Source: Akkermansia muciniphila (GTDB lineage: Bacteria > Verrucomicrobiota > Verrucomicrobiia > Verrucomicrobiales > Akkermansiaceae). Taken from it: a DNA stretch of 37,364 bases. Positions within the stretch are counted from its first letter, which is position 1, and each line of letters begins with the position of its first letter. Both the position numbers and the translations under genes were made by a program. The DNA lies in contig CAMCYK010000033.1 in the NCBI GenBank assembly GCA_945883695.1, positions 1-37,364 of the forward strand. The letters run 5' to 3'. Shown piece after piece: positions 7,588-15,711 of this stretch. The notes beneath the pieces are model-generated. The model did no database searches. It was given only the letters and a program-made list of their open reading frames with translations, and was not told the origin of the DNA.

Positions 7588-9198
7588 TCAGCAGGCCCCC
7601 TTCCGGCTGAAAAAAGTCATCACCAGGATCTGGAGGTCGAGGAAGAAGTTCCAGTTCTCGATGTAGTCGAGGTCGAATTTCACCCGCTCGTGCAGGCAGG
7701 TGTCGCCGCGCAAACCGTTGACCTGGGCCCAGCCGGTGACGCCCGGCTTGATGTTGTGGCGGACGTTGTAGTGCGGGATCTCCTCCTTGAAACCCTCGAT
7801 CAGCTCGGGCCGTTCGGGACGCGGTCCGGCCAGGCTCATCTCCCCGCGCAGGACGTTGATGAACTGCGGCAGCTCGTCGATGTTCCACTCGCGCATGAAC
7901 GAGCCGACCTTGAGCCGGCGGGGATCGTCCTTGACGGTCCAGCCGGGGGCTCCGGCCGCTTCGGCATCCACCCTCATCGAGCGGATCTTGTAGATTTCGA
8001 AAGGCCGGCCGTTGAGGCCGATGCGGCGCTGCTTGTAGAACACCGGCCCGCGCGACTCCAGCCAGACCAGCGCGCAAAACACCGTGATCGCCGGGCCGAA
8101 CAGCACCAGTCCGACGAGGGCGCCCATGAGGTCGATGCCGCGCTTGAGGGCGTTGTTGAACGCGTGGTGGAGCGGCAGCTTGCCGATCCCGAGCACCGGC
8201 ATCCCGTGGAAACTCTCCAACTGGAGGCCGGAGACAAGGATCTGGAAACAGCTCGGCACCAGCTTGAAATCCACGAATTCCTTGCCGCAGGTTTCGGCGA
8301 GCAGAAGCATCTGATGGCGGTCCATGCAGCCGTCGACGGCCATGATCAGGTCGGCTCCGGAACTGCGGACGATCCCGCGCAGCGAGTCATAGGAACCGAG
8401 CACCGGCACCCCTTCCGGCGGCACGGAGTCGAGCTTCTGGCTGGGCGGCACGATGACGCCGTGGATGCAGGCCTGCTGGCCGCGGCCGTCCCCCAGTCGA
8501 TCGAGGGCCCGCCCGCACTCCTCGTTCCAGCCGACGAAGATCGCCTTCTGCCGGAGCGCCGTGGCGAAGCACTCGCGGCGCAGCACGCAGTAGAGGAACC
8601 AGCGCCGACCGCACAAGAGGAAGAGCGAGGTCAAACTGCCGAGCACGCAGTAGGCCCGGCTGATCGGGGGGGTGAGTTTGAGAATCAGGGTGATCCCCAG
8701 GAACGCCACCAGCCATGGGACGCAGGTTTCCGCGATGACCGTGAAAGTCCGCCGGATGGCGAGGTAGTTCCGGGGGTCGTGGACCCGGAAATTCGCGAGC
8801 AAGACCAGTATCAGCAGCCCGCCGAAAATCACGTGGCCGAGGTAAGCGCGGAGATCGATCGCGGGATCATCCACTCCGAACGCCTGGAGCTTCGACTCGA
8901 AGCGCAGCAGGTAGGCCAGCAGCATCGCGATGAAAATCACCGCGGCGTCGCCGATGAAGTTGATCGCCACCAGCTTCTGATGGGCCACCCACGGTCGGTG
9001 CCGGTGACGGAGGGCGTAAGCGGTCGGGACGCTCTCCGGGACCGGAGAGGGCGGCGCGGGAGACTTCGCCGGGGCGGGCGGGTCCGCCTCGGGTGCCGGG
9101 GGTGCACAGTTGATGATTCGGGGGATGGGGGAAAGCGGGACGAGCGGATGGATCGACCTGCAAGGGGAATTCAAGCGGATTCGCAACGGAAAGTCCAT
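7588..9198 (-). CDS. Polyprenyl glycosylphosphotransferase initiating EPS synthesis
   Basis: A 536-residue protein. After a Pro/Ala-rich N-terminus come several membrane segments (AVIFIAMLLAYLLRF, VIFGGLLILVLLANF), a Rossmann-like middle domain, and the C-terminal bacterial sugar transferase domain from about residue 349 (KRGIDLMGALVGLVLFGP). That domain has FYKQRRIGLNGRPFEIYKIR, DELPQFINVLRGEMSLAGPR and KPGVTGWAQVNGLRGDT, all diagnostic. It moves a hexose-1-phosphate onto undecaprenyl phosphate. Its ATG (9198-9196) overlaps the Wzc stop by one base (TAATG), which fixes the start and implies coupling. Confidence 0.93.
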   Translation of the reverse strand: MDFPLRIRLNSPCRSIHPLVPLSPIPRIINCAPPAPEADPPAPAKSPAPPSPVPESVPTAYALRHRHRPWVAHQKLVAINFIGDAAVIFIAMLLAYLLRFESKLQAFGVDDPAIDLRAYLGHVIFGGLLILVLLANFRVHDPRNYLAIRRTFTVIAETCVPWLVAFLGITLILKLTPPISRAYCVLGSLTSLFLLCGRRWFLYCVLRRECFATALRQKAIFVGWNEECGRALDRLGDGRGQQACIHGVIVPPSQKLDSVPPEGVPVLGSYDSLRGIVRSSGADLIMAVDGCMDRHQMLLLAETCGKEFVDFKLVPSCFQILVSGLQLESFHGMPVLGIGKLPLHHAFNNALKRGIDLMGALVGLVLFGPAITVFCALVWLESRGPVFYKQRRIGLNGRPFEIYKIRSMRVDAEAAGAPGWTVKDDPRRLKVGSFMREWNIDELPQFINVLRGEMSLAGPRPERPELIEGFKEEIPHYNVRHNIKPGVTGWAQVNGLRGDTCLHERVKFDLDYIENWNFFLDLQILVMTFFSRKGAC

Positions 9199-11357
9199 TA
9201 CGCGATGGGGGAAGCGGCGGATTCTCCGTCGTCGGAATCCCCGGCCGGCGCGGTCCCGGACGCCACCGCGCCGGCCACGGCGGGTTCCGACAGGGCCGGC
9301 AGGCTGAGCGGAACCACCGGCTCGGGTGCCGGGTTGCCTTTCGTTTGGAAAGCCATCTCGTTCCACACGAAGCCGACCAGATTGCCGCCCGAGGAGCGGA
9401 TCAAGTCCGCCGCCTTGCGCAGGCCGCGTCGCTCGCCCGCGCCCTTGCGGACCACCATGCAGGTGCTGTCGGCATAGCGCGCCACCGCCAGCGCGTCGCT
9501 AACGGCGAGCACCGGCGGGCTGTCGATGACCACCACGTCGAACCAGCGGTAGGCCTCGTCCAACAGGACGGCGAAGCGGGTTCCCGACAGCAGCTCCGCG
9601 GCGTCGTTGCGCATCTGGCCGGAGGACAGCAGGTAAAGATTCGGCAAGGCGGTCGGGAAGCACGCCTTGGCGGGATCGCAGCCGCCGAGGAGAAAGTCGC
9701 CCAGGCCGCTGAACCCCTCGCCCAGATGATCGCGGCTCAGCCCGGGGCGGCGCAGGTCGGCATCGAGCAAGAGCGTCCGCCGGCCCTGTATCGCGAGCGA
9801 CGCGGCGTAATTCATCGCGCACAGCGAGCGGCCTTCGCCCGGTCCGGCGCTGGCGAACAGGACGGTCCGCGCGCCGGGCTTGGCCGGCGGGGGAAGCAGC
9901 GCCGCCCGCAGCCGGCGGAAGGCCTCGGCGGTCGGCGAGGAAGGCGCGGACAGCAGCACCAGGTCGCCCTCGCGGCCGGGCTCGAAGGGCGGCAGGCTGG
10001 ACAGCATCGGCACTCCGGTGGCCCGCGCCGCGGCGGCGGAATCGCGCACCCGGCCGTCGCGCAGCTCCATTCCGACCAGCAGCATCATGCCCGCCATCAT
10101 CCCGGCGAATCCGGCCAGCGGCAGCAGGATCCTCTTCGACGGCTTGATCGCCTTCTCGGGCACCAGCGGCGGCTCGGACCAAGTGATCGCCGAGGCGGCG
10201 ACCGCGTTGGCGAGGGTGGTCTCGCGCAGCCGGGTGTCGACCTTGGCATACAACTCGCGGGCGGCATCGGCCTCCCGCTTGACCTGGTCGAAGCCGGCCC
10301 GCACGCCTTCGACCGCGACCGCGACGGTCCGCGCCCGGTCGACTTCGCCTTGCAGCTTCGATTCGTTCTCCAGCGCGACATGGTAGCTCTTTTCCAGCGC
10401 CTGACCGGCCGAGCGGACCGCCTCCACCAGGTCTTCCTTCAGGTTCGCCACTTCGCGGGCGGCTTCCTGGAACACCGGATGCTTGAAGAGATAGCGCTCC
10501 TGAACCTTGGCAAACTCGAGTTCCTTGGCTTGCAAGGCACGGGCGATCGCCAGCACCTCGTCCGAGCGGGGGGGACTGCCGATGCCGCCGAGCGAGTCGG
10601 GATCCGCGGGGTCGAAGCTCTTGAAGGACTCGTATTCCGCTTCCAGCCGCAGCCGCTCGGACTTGGTCCGGGTCAACTGGCTGTTGAGGGTGCCCAGTTC
10701 GTCGTCGAGCGCACCACCACCGTCCCGCCCCGCGAGCCCGGGCACCGGATGGTCCTCGCGGAATGCCTGCAAGCGCGCCGCCGCCGCTTCCATCGCGGCG
10801 CGGAGCTTCACCTCTTCCTGCGCCAGCCCTTCTCCGGCGCGCCGGGCCAGATCCTCCCGCCGCTCCTTGATCCAAAGGTCATACTCGGCGACCAGCGACT
10901 CGACCAACCGCTTCGCCCGCTCGGGAACCGTATCCTCCAGGCGGATCACCACCACCCGCGTGCCACGGTCGAGCTTCACCCGCGTCCGCTTCGCGAGCCG
11001 CGTCACCAGTCCCTGCTCGCTGGTTCCCGGCGGCGCGAAGTCCGCCGCTTCCGCCAGACCGTTCGCGCGGGCCACCCGCAGCAACGGCACGCTCGATGCC
11101 AGGTTCCGCTCGATCGTCAGCAGTTGCTCGAGATCCTTCGATTCCTCCGGCGACATCCCCTCGATATTGAGCACGTCGGGCGCGTGGCTGCTCACTTCGA
11201 CCGAGCCGACCGATTCATAGATCTTCGGGGCCCCTTTCAAATAAGTCCACATCGCGGCGACGGCCACCGCCATTCCGAGGCGCAGCAGGATCTGGAACAA
11301 CCGCAACGGCTCGACCTTGGGCAGATACAAGGTGGGCTCGGCCGCGGCCAGGTCCAT
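9198..11357 (-). CDS. Wzc-like polysaccharide co-polymerase with tyrosine-kinase domain
   Basis: 719 residues: an N-terminal Wzz domain with a membrane segment (LRLGMAVAVAAMW), long coiled-coil-prone helices, a Pro-rich second membrane segment (VPEKAIKPSKRILLPLAG), then a BY-kinase-type ATPase domain. Walker A reads SAGPGEGRSL near residue 505, with Arg where the family has Lys. Walker A' is TLLLDADLRRP and Walker B is VVVIDSPPVLAVSDA. The C-terminal tail has no tyrosine cluster. It should control EPS chain length at the inner membrane; kinase activity is doubtful. It precedes and is coupled to the initiating transferase. Its start faces an NRPS fragment only 18 bp away. Confidence 0.9.
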   Translation of the reverse strand: MDLAAAEPTLYLPKVEPLRLFQILLRLGMAVAVAAMWTYLKGAPKIYESVGSVEVSSHAPDVLNIEGMSPEESKDLEQLLTIERNLASSVPLLRVARANGLAEAADFAPPGTSEQGLVTRLAKRTRVKLDRGTRVVVIRLEDTVPERAKRLVESLVAEYDLWIKERREDLARRAGEGLAQEEVKLRAAMEAAAARLQAFREDHPVPGLAGRDGGGALDDELGTLNSQLTRTKSERLRLEAEYESFKSFDPADPDSLGGIGSPPRSDEVLAIARALQAKELEFAKVQERYLFKHPVFQEAAREVANLKEDLVEAVRSAGQALEKSYHVALENESKLQGEVDRARTVAVAVEGVRAGFDQVKREADAARELYAKVDTRLRETTLANAVAASAITWSEPPLVPEKAIKPSKRILLPLAGFAGMMAGMMLLVGMELRDGRVRDSAAAARATGVPMLSSLPPFEPGREGDLVLLSAPSSPTAEAFRRLRAALLPPPAKPGARTVLFASAGPGEGRSLCAMNYAASLAIQGRRTLLLDADLRRPGLSRDHLGEGFSGLGDFLLGGCDPAKACFPTALPNLYLLSSGQMRNDAAELLSGTRFAVLLDEAYRWFDVVVIDSPPVLAVSDALAVARYADSTCMVVRKGAGERRGLRKAADLIRSSGGNLVGFVWNEMAFQTKGNPAPEPVVPLSLPALSEPAVAGAVASGTAPAGDSDDGESAASPIA

Positions 11358-11375
11358 GCGGGACGGGGCGGCGGG

Positions 11376-12908
11376 ATGCTCGAATTCCTCGGTCGCGCGG
11401 GGAGCCCGGGCAGCGGATCCCGCTCGCCCCTCGCGGTCGGCGATCTCGAGGCGCGGCTGGAACAGCATCCCGCCGTCGGCCGCGCGGCCGCCCGGGTTCA
11501 CGACGGCCGTCTCATCGCCTACGTCACCCCGGCCGACGCGAGCGGCGGACTCGTCGCGCTGCGGGCCAGCCAGTGGGACCAGCGGCATCGCGAAGCCCTC
11601 GCGCAAGCCGGCGCAACCCGCCCCGGCGGCGAGCCCGACGAGTGGACCGAAACCACCGTGGCGCGCCTCCGCAAGTTCGGCCGGCGGCGGATCTTCGAGA
11701 TCGGCTGCGGTACCGGCGGGCTCCTCGCGCGCCTCGCCGCCGACACCGAATGCTACTGGGCCAGCGATCTTTCCAAGGTCGCGATCGACGCGCTGCAAGC
11801 GGCTCGGCCGGGACCGAACGTGAGGCTTTGCTGCCGCCCGGCCGACGATTTCAGCGGCGTCCCGGAAGGCTATTTCGACACCGTGGTCATCCACTCGGTC
11901 GCCCACTGTTTTCCCGACGCCGGCTACCTCGCCCGGGTTCTCGGCGGGGCCGCCCGCGTGCTCAAGCCCGGCGGCCGCATCTTCCTCGGCGACCTGCGGA
12001 GCCGGGCCCTGCTCGCCGCCCGCCACGCGGATGCCCTCCGCCAGCGCGCCACTCCCGGCACCACCTGCGGCCAGCTCCGCGAGCAACTCGCCCGGCGGCT
12101 TGACGGCTCGACCGAGCTCGCGCTCGATCCCGCCTGGTTCGACCAAGCCGGCATTCCGGGGCTCAGCCACCTCGAGATCCAACTGCGCCGCGGCAGCCAG
12201 ACCACCGTCGCCACGACCTATCACTCTGACGCCATCCTGCATGTGGGCGAAAAGCCCGCGCTGCAACTCGTCAACAAGTGGCGCCAATGGGAGCGGCTCA
12301 ATCTTGAGCAGCTCGAAGCGGTCCTCGCCGAAAGCAGCGGCGAACTGGTGATCGCCGGCATCCCCGACGCGCGGGCTTGCTCGCGGCTCGGCTTCCTGCG
12401 GGCGCTTGAACATTCCGCGGAGACCGGCCCGCTGCCCTTCGCCCCCTCCTCGCCCTCGTCGGCCCTGACCGCGGAACAGCTCCACGCCGTGGCCGAAGCG
12501 AACGGCTTCCGGGCCCACGTCCGCTGGCGCGGCAACGGCTCGGCCGGCTTGCTCGACGTGATGTTTCTTCCCGCCGGCAGCGGCCTGCTGCCGCTGTGGC
12601 CCGTCCCGGCGACGACGCCGCCGCTCGTCCGCGAGCCCTTTTCCGAGGTCAGCCCGGCAAACCTCGCCGCCACCTTGCACCGGCATCTGGCCGGCAGCTT
12701 GCCCGCCCACCTGCTGCCCGCCGCGTTCGTCAAGCTCGGCGAGTTCCCGCTGGCGCCCGACGGCCAGGTCGACCGCGCGGCGTTGCCGGTCCCGGCGGAT
12801 TCCGGCGGGTCCAGCGACCACGACTCCCGGGTGCCCACGGGATTCCCCGAGCGTCAGCCCGACCGCGGCACCCTCAGTCCTTTGTCCGGCATCACGCGCC
12901 GGGATTGA
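11376..12908 (+). CDS. NRPS adenylation domain C-terminus with embedded N-methyltransferase, truncated
   Basis: An open frame of 510 residues from ATG 11376. It begins in the A7-A8 region of an adenylation domain (MLEFLGRAG; GDLEARLEQHPAV follows), then has a full SAM methyltransferase with motif I IFEIGCGTGGLLARLA, RPADDFSGVPEGYFDTVV and RVLKPGGRIFLGDLRS. It ends with the A10 region LPAHLLPAAFVKLGEFPLAP and DGQVDRAALP. An N-MT domain inserted near the A8/A9 boundary is known in NRPSs that make N-methylated peptides. The roughly 400-residue N-terminal part of the A domain, including the substrate pocket, is missing. No carrier-protein domain follows. Probably a non-functional fragment. Confidence 0.85.
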   Translation: MLEFLGRAGSPGSGSRSPLAVGDLEARLEQHPAVGRAAARVHDGRLIAYVTPADASGGLVALRASQWDQRHREALAQAGATRPGGEPDEWTETTVARLRKFGRRRIFEIGCGTGGLLARLAADTECYWASDLSKVAIDALQAARPGPNVRLCCRPADDFSGVPEGYFDTVVIHSVAHCFPDAGYLARVLGGAARVLKPGGRIFLGDLRSRALLAARHADALRQRATPGTTCGQLREQLARRLDGSTELALDPAWFDQAGIPGLSHLEIQLRRGSQTTVATTYHSDAILHVGEKPALQLVNKWRQWERLNLEQLEAVLAESSGELVIAGIPDARACSRLGFLRALEHSAETGPLPFAPSSPSSALTAEQLHAVAEANGFRAHVRWRGNGSAGLLDVMFLPAGSGLLPLWPVPATTPPLVREPFSEVSPANLAATLHRHLAGSLPAHLLPAAFVKLGEFPLAPDGQVDRAALPVPADSGGSSDHDSRVPTGFPERQPDRGTLSPLSGITRRD

Positions 12909-12945
12909 ACCAAGCCGGCCGCGGCCCCGGCTCCCGGCCGGAGCG

Positions 12946-13632
12946 TCAGGACTTTTCCCACACCCGGGTCCGCAGCGCCTCGCCGGCGGCCCGTGCCTCG
13001 GCTTCCTTCTTGCTCTTGCCCTTGCCGGTGGCGAGCACGAGGCCCCGCCACGAAACTTCCGCCTGGAACACCTTCCGGTGGTCCGGCCCGCTCTCGCCCA
13101 GCACCCGGTAGCTCGGCGCCTCCGGGTGGATCGCCTGCAAGCTCTCCTGCAGCTCGCCCTTGGGATTCCGCTCCTCCGGGCTGCCGGCCAGCGCCTCGAT
13201 CTCCGACTGGAAAAGCCGCAGCACCAGGTCGCGGGCGCCGCTGTAGCCGGTGTCCAGATACACCGCGCCGATCAAGGCCTCGAAGCCGTCGGCCAGCGTC
13301 GACATCCGCCGCCGCCCGCCGGTCGCCTCCTCGCCCTTGCCGAGCAGCACGTAGCTGCCGAGATCGATCGTCAGCGCGAACCGCGCCAAGGCCCGCCGCG
13401 ACACCAGTTGCGAGCGCAGCTTGGTCAACCGGCCTTCCGGGAAATCGGGGAACATCCGGTAAAGATCCTCGGTCAGGATCAACTGCAAGACCGCGTCACC
13501 CAGGAACTCCAGCCGTTGGTTGTCGAAGTGCGGACGCTGCGACTCGTAGGCGAGGCTCGGATGGGTCATCGCCTCGGCTAACAGAAGCGAATTGCGGAAT
13601 TTGTATCCGAGGCGACTCTCGAGGCTTTCCAT
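12946..13632 (-). CDS. rnc: Ribonuclease III
   Basis: A 228-residue protein. The N-terminal nuclease domain has the signature NQRLEFLGDAVLQLI and the downstream metal-site block LADGFEALIGAVYLD. The C-terminal dsRNA-binding domain begins NPKGELQESLQAIHPEAPSY and ends KSKKEAEARAAGEAL. The first Glu of the usual NERLEFLGD is Gln; the second Glu and the Asp of the metal site are kept. ATG 13632 is chosen because upstream in-frame codons show no family similarity. It processes rRNA precursors and other structured RNAs. It lies 63 bp downstream of tRNA-His on the same strand. Confidence 0.95.
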   Translation of the reverse strand: MESLESRLGYKFRNSLLLAEAMTHPSLAYESQRPHFDNQRLEFLGDAVLQLILTEDLYRMFPDFPEGRLTKLRSQLVSRRALARFALTIDLGSYVLLGKGEEATGGRRRMSTLADGFEALIGAVYLDTGYSGARDLVLRLFQSEIEALAGSPEERNPKGELQESLQAIHPEAPSYRVLGESGPDHRKVFQAEVSWRGLVLATGKGKSKKEAEARAAGEALRTRVWEKS

Positions 13633-13695
13633 ACGGTGAATCCCAACCACAACCGCCTCCCTCAACCGGAGCAACCTCGCTCCCGAAAAAAAAGG

Positions 13696-13771
13696 TGGGG
13701 TGACCGACGGGACTCGAACCCGCAACAACCAGAATCACAATCTGGGGCTCTACCATTGAACTACGGCCACC
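13696..13771 (-). tRNA. tRNA-His (GTG)
   Basis: On the minus strand the acceptor GTGGCCG (from 13770) pairs with CGGTCAC (13706-13700), with one G-T wobble. The anticodon arm CCAGA-TTGTGAT-TCTGG gives anticodon GTG. The T-arm GCGGGTTCGAGTCCCGT is canonical. A G at 13771 opposite discriminator C (13699) is the G-1:C73 pair specific to histidine tRNA, and CCA is encoded at 13698-13696. Confidence 0.97.
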
Positions 13772-13858
13772 ATTTTACCGGCGGGCGGCAGAACTAAGCG
13801 ATGCCCGCGCGCTTGCAAAGCAAAAATCCACCTTCATTCCGGGGGAAAACACGCAGCC

Positions 13859-14164
13859 ATGAACGACGATCCCCATCCCGTGCCGATCACCGGCGAGCTC
13901 GATCTCCACACCTTCCGGCCCTCGGAGATCGGCGAGCTGCTGCCCGGATATTTCGCCGAATGCCGGCGCGCCGGAATCTTCGGAGTCCGGGTGATCCATG
14001 GCAAAGGCAGCGGCGCCCTGCGGGAGGGCGTCCATGCCCTGCTCCGGCGCTTGCCCGCGGTTGCGGAATTCCACTACCCCGCGGCCAGCGGCGGCTGGGG
14101 AGCCACCTGGGTGATCCTCAAGCCGTCCGCGCCAGAATCCACAGCAGGTCCGACAGCCGGTTGA
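13859..14164 (+). CDS. Small Smr-domain protein
   Basis: 101 residues consisting almost only of an Smr domain: GELDLHTF near the N-terminus, then VRVIHGKGSGALREGVHALL, with the LDLH and HGKG hallmarks. Smr domains are found at the C-terminus of MutS2 and as stand-alone nucleases acting on DNA junctions or on mRNA at stalled ribosomes. This stand-alone form lacks MutS2 ATPase parts. Its 3' end overlaps the convergent cobalamin adenosyltransferase by 47 bp. Confidence 0.88.
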   Translation: MNDDPHPVPITGELDLHTFRPSEIGELLPGYFAECRRAGIFGVRVIHGKGSGALREGVHALLRRLPAVAEFHYPAASGGWGATWVILKPSAPESTAGPTAG

Positions 14165-14642
14165 AAAACAAGCGCAGCACCGCCGGAACCTCCTCGCCGG
14201 TTTCATGCAGCTCCAGCACCGCCAGCTCCGCCCGGCGCGCGACCGTCCGGGCCACGTCCAGTCCCGCCCGGGCCATCGAATGTTCGGCCCCGGGGCGCGC
14301 CCAGCCTTTGAAGACGATCCCCCGCTTTTCGAAATCCCGCGCGGTCTCCACCAGCCACGCCAGATCTTCCTCCCCCACCGCCGCGAAGCCCGCCTCCCGG
14401 TAGCGCTCCTCGTCCCCCGGCAGGCAGGCGAACTGCCCCATCAGCCCCACCAGGAGGTCCTGCACCCGGTCGATCACCCGCTCGATCTCCTCCATCGCCC
14501 CGGCCGCCCGCGCCAAACCCAGCGCCGCGTTCAGTTCGTCCACCGTCCCCAGCACCGCCACCCGCCGCGAGGTCTTGGCAATCCGCCGCCCGAACAGCAG
14601 GTCGGTGTCCCCTTCGTCGCCCCGGCCGGTGATGATGCTCAT
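14118..14642 (-). CDS. Cob(I)alamin adenosyltransferase, PduO type
   Basis: A 174-residue protein starting MSIITGRGDEGDTDLLFG, the N-terminal ATP-binding signature of PduO-type enzymes (TGxGDxGxT). It has VDELNAALGLARA in the middle and HSMARAGLDVARTVARRAE and FFNRLSDLLWILARTA toward the end. It transfers the adenosyl group of ATP to cob(I)alamin to make coenzyme B12. ATG 14642 follows a C-rich leader without a Shine-Dalgarno. The leader is a near-copy of the one before the divergent queE. Confidence 0.92.
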   Translation of the reverse strand: MSIITGRGDEGDTDLLFGRRIAKTSRRVAVLGTVDELNAALGLARAAGAMEEIERVIDRVQDLLVGLMGQFACLPGDEERYREAGFAAVGEEDLAWLVETARDFEKRGIVFKGWARPGAEHSMARAGLDVARTVARRAELAVLELHETGEEVPAVLRLFFNRLSDLLWILARTA

Positions 14643-14655
14643 GGGGGAAGCCAAG

Positions 14656-14794
14656 CACCAATCATCAATCTTCCAATCATCAATCAGGGTGCTTTGAAGA
14701 AGTTTTGCCTCCGCGAGCGGGTGGCAGGCGGATTCATTCCAGTCGACCGCGTCAGGGGCACTTCGTTTGGTGATTGGAAGATTGATGATTGGTG
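14656..14794. repeat. 24-bp perfect inverted repeat forming twin leaders of divergent genes
   Basis: Arms 14656-14679 and 14771-14794 are exact reverse complements over 24 bp, separated by 91 bp. They are made of AATCATCAATC-like words (family B). Each arm ends 13 bp from a start codon (14642 on minus, 14808 on plus). The remaining bases are also alike (CTTCCCCC-ATG and CTTCCCCCC-ATG), so both genes begin with the same ~37-nt leader. Confidence 0.9.
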
Positions 14795-14807
14795 ATTTCT
14801 TCCCCCC

Positions 14808-15560
14808 ATGCTCCTCGCCCGCCTCGACGACGGTCCGGAAATCTTCCACACCCTCCAAGGCGAAGGCGTGTCGGCGGGACTGCCGGCCGTCTTCATCCGC
14901 TCCGCCCTTTGCAACCTCCATTGCCGCTGGTGCGACACCGACCACACCTGGAATTTCGAAGGCACGCCCTGGCCGCACGACAAGGACGCCGACCCGGCCT
15001 ACCGCAAGCACCGCAAGGCCGACGTGACCCTGGAAATGCCGGCCGCCGCGATCGTCGCACGCGTCGCCGCCTACCCCTGCCGCCGGGTGGTCCTGACCGG
15101 TGGCGAGCCGTTGCTCCAGCAGGACGGCTGGCTCGCGGTGATCGCCGGCCTGCGCGCGCTGGATCCCGCCTACCGCTTCGAAGTGGAAACCAACGGCACC
15201 AAGCGGCCGACGCCGGAGTTCCGCGCGGCGGTCGACCAGTTCAATGTTTCGCCCAAGCTGGCCAACTCCGGGATGGAGGAGCGGCTGCGGACCGCCCCGG
15301 ACGTTCTCGCCGACCTCGCCTCCGAGCCAAAGGCCTGGTTCAAATTCGTCGCCCGGGACGAGGCCGACCTCGCGGAAATCGCCGCCTTTGCCACCCGCTT
15401 CGCCATCGTCCCGGAGCGGGTGCTGGTGATGCCGGAAGGCCGCACGTCCGCCGATCTGGACCGCCACGCGCTGGCCATCGCCAGCGGCTGCATCGCGCGC
15501 GGCTGGCGTTTCTGCGACCGCCTCCATGTCCGCCTGTGGGGCGACCGCCGCGGCGTGTGA
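14808..15560 (+). CDS. queE: 7-carboxy-7-deazaguanine synthase (radical SAM)
   Basis: 250 residues. IFHTLQGEGVSAGLPAVFIR and the cluster motif CNLHCRWC (Cys 35, 39, 42; CX3CX2C with W) followed by DTDHTWNF are diagnostic of QueE. VVLTGGEPLL and the FEVETNGT strand follow. The enzyme contracts carboxy-tetrahydropterin to 7-carboxy-7-deazaguanine in the queuosine and deazapurine pathway. Other que genes are not in the window. Start at ATG 14808 after a C-rich leader. nspC follows 151 bp downstream, with a repeat in the gap. Confidence 0.94.
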   Translation: MLLARLDDGPEIFHTLQGEGVSAGLPAVFIRSALCNLHCRWCDTDHTWNFEGTPWPHDKDADPAYRKHRKADVTLEMPAAAIVARVAAYPCRRVVLTGGEPLLQQDGWLAVIAGLRALDPAYRFEVETNGTKRPTPEFRAAVDQFNVSPKLANSGMEERLRTAPDVLADLASEPKAWFKFVARDEADLAEIAAFATRFAIVPERVLVMPEGRTSADLDRHALAIASGCIARGWRFCDRLHVRLWGDRRGV

Positions 15561-15664
15561 GCGCGACCGCCGCCAAGCGGCCGCGCCGTCAGTCCGCCCG
15601 CCGCTCGCGCCCCGGCAAAAGCAGCGACAGCACTGCCATCGCCACCAGCGCGCCGCCCTCATCG

Positions 15665-15702
15665 GAATTTGGAACTTGGCACTTCCCCCCCTGGCACTTC
15701 CT
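15665..15702. repeat. Repeat family C copy upstream of nspC
   Basis: GGAACTTGGCACTTCC followed by a second GGCACTTCC after a C-run. These are the reverse-complement words of the copies at 16579-16613 and 34492-34522. It ends 10 bp before the chosen nspC start. Confidence 0.75.
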
Positions 15703-15711
15703 CCTCTCCCC

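Noticed and set aside
11358-12821. Minus-strand extension of the Wzc frame opposite the NRPS fragment
   Set aside because: The open frame continues upstream of ATG 11357 but the text is low-complexity; the plus strand carries clear methyltransferase and A10 motifs.
13772-13858. Promoter for tRNA-His
   Set aside because: A TTGCAA on the minus strand lies near a TTAGTT, but the spacing is about 15 bp and the match is weak, so I did not annotate it.
14656-14794. Insertion sequence with terminal inverted repeats
   Set aside because: Only 91 bp lies between the arms, with no transposase and no target-site duplication seen. A MITE cannot be excluded, but the arms continue into matching leaders up to both start codons.
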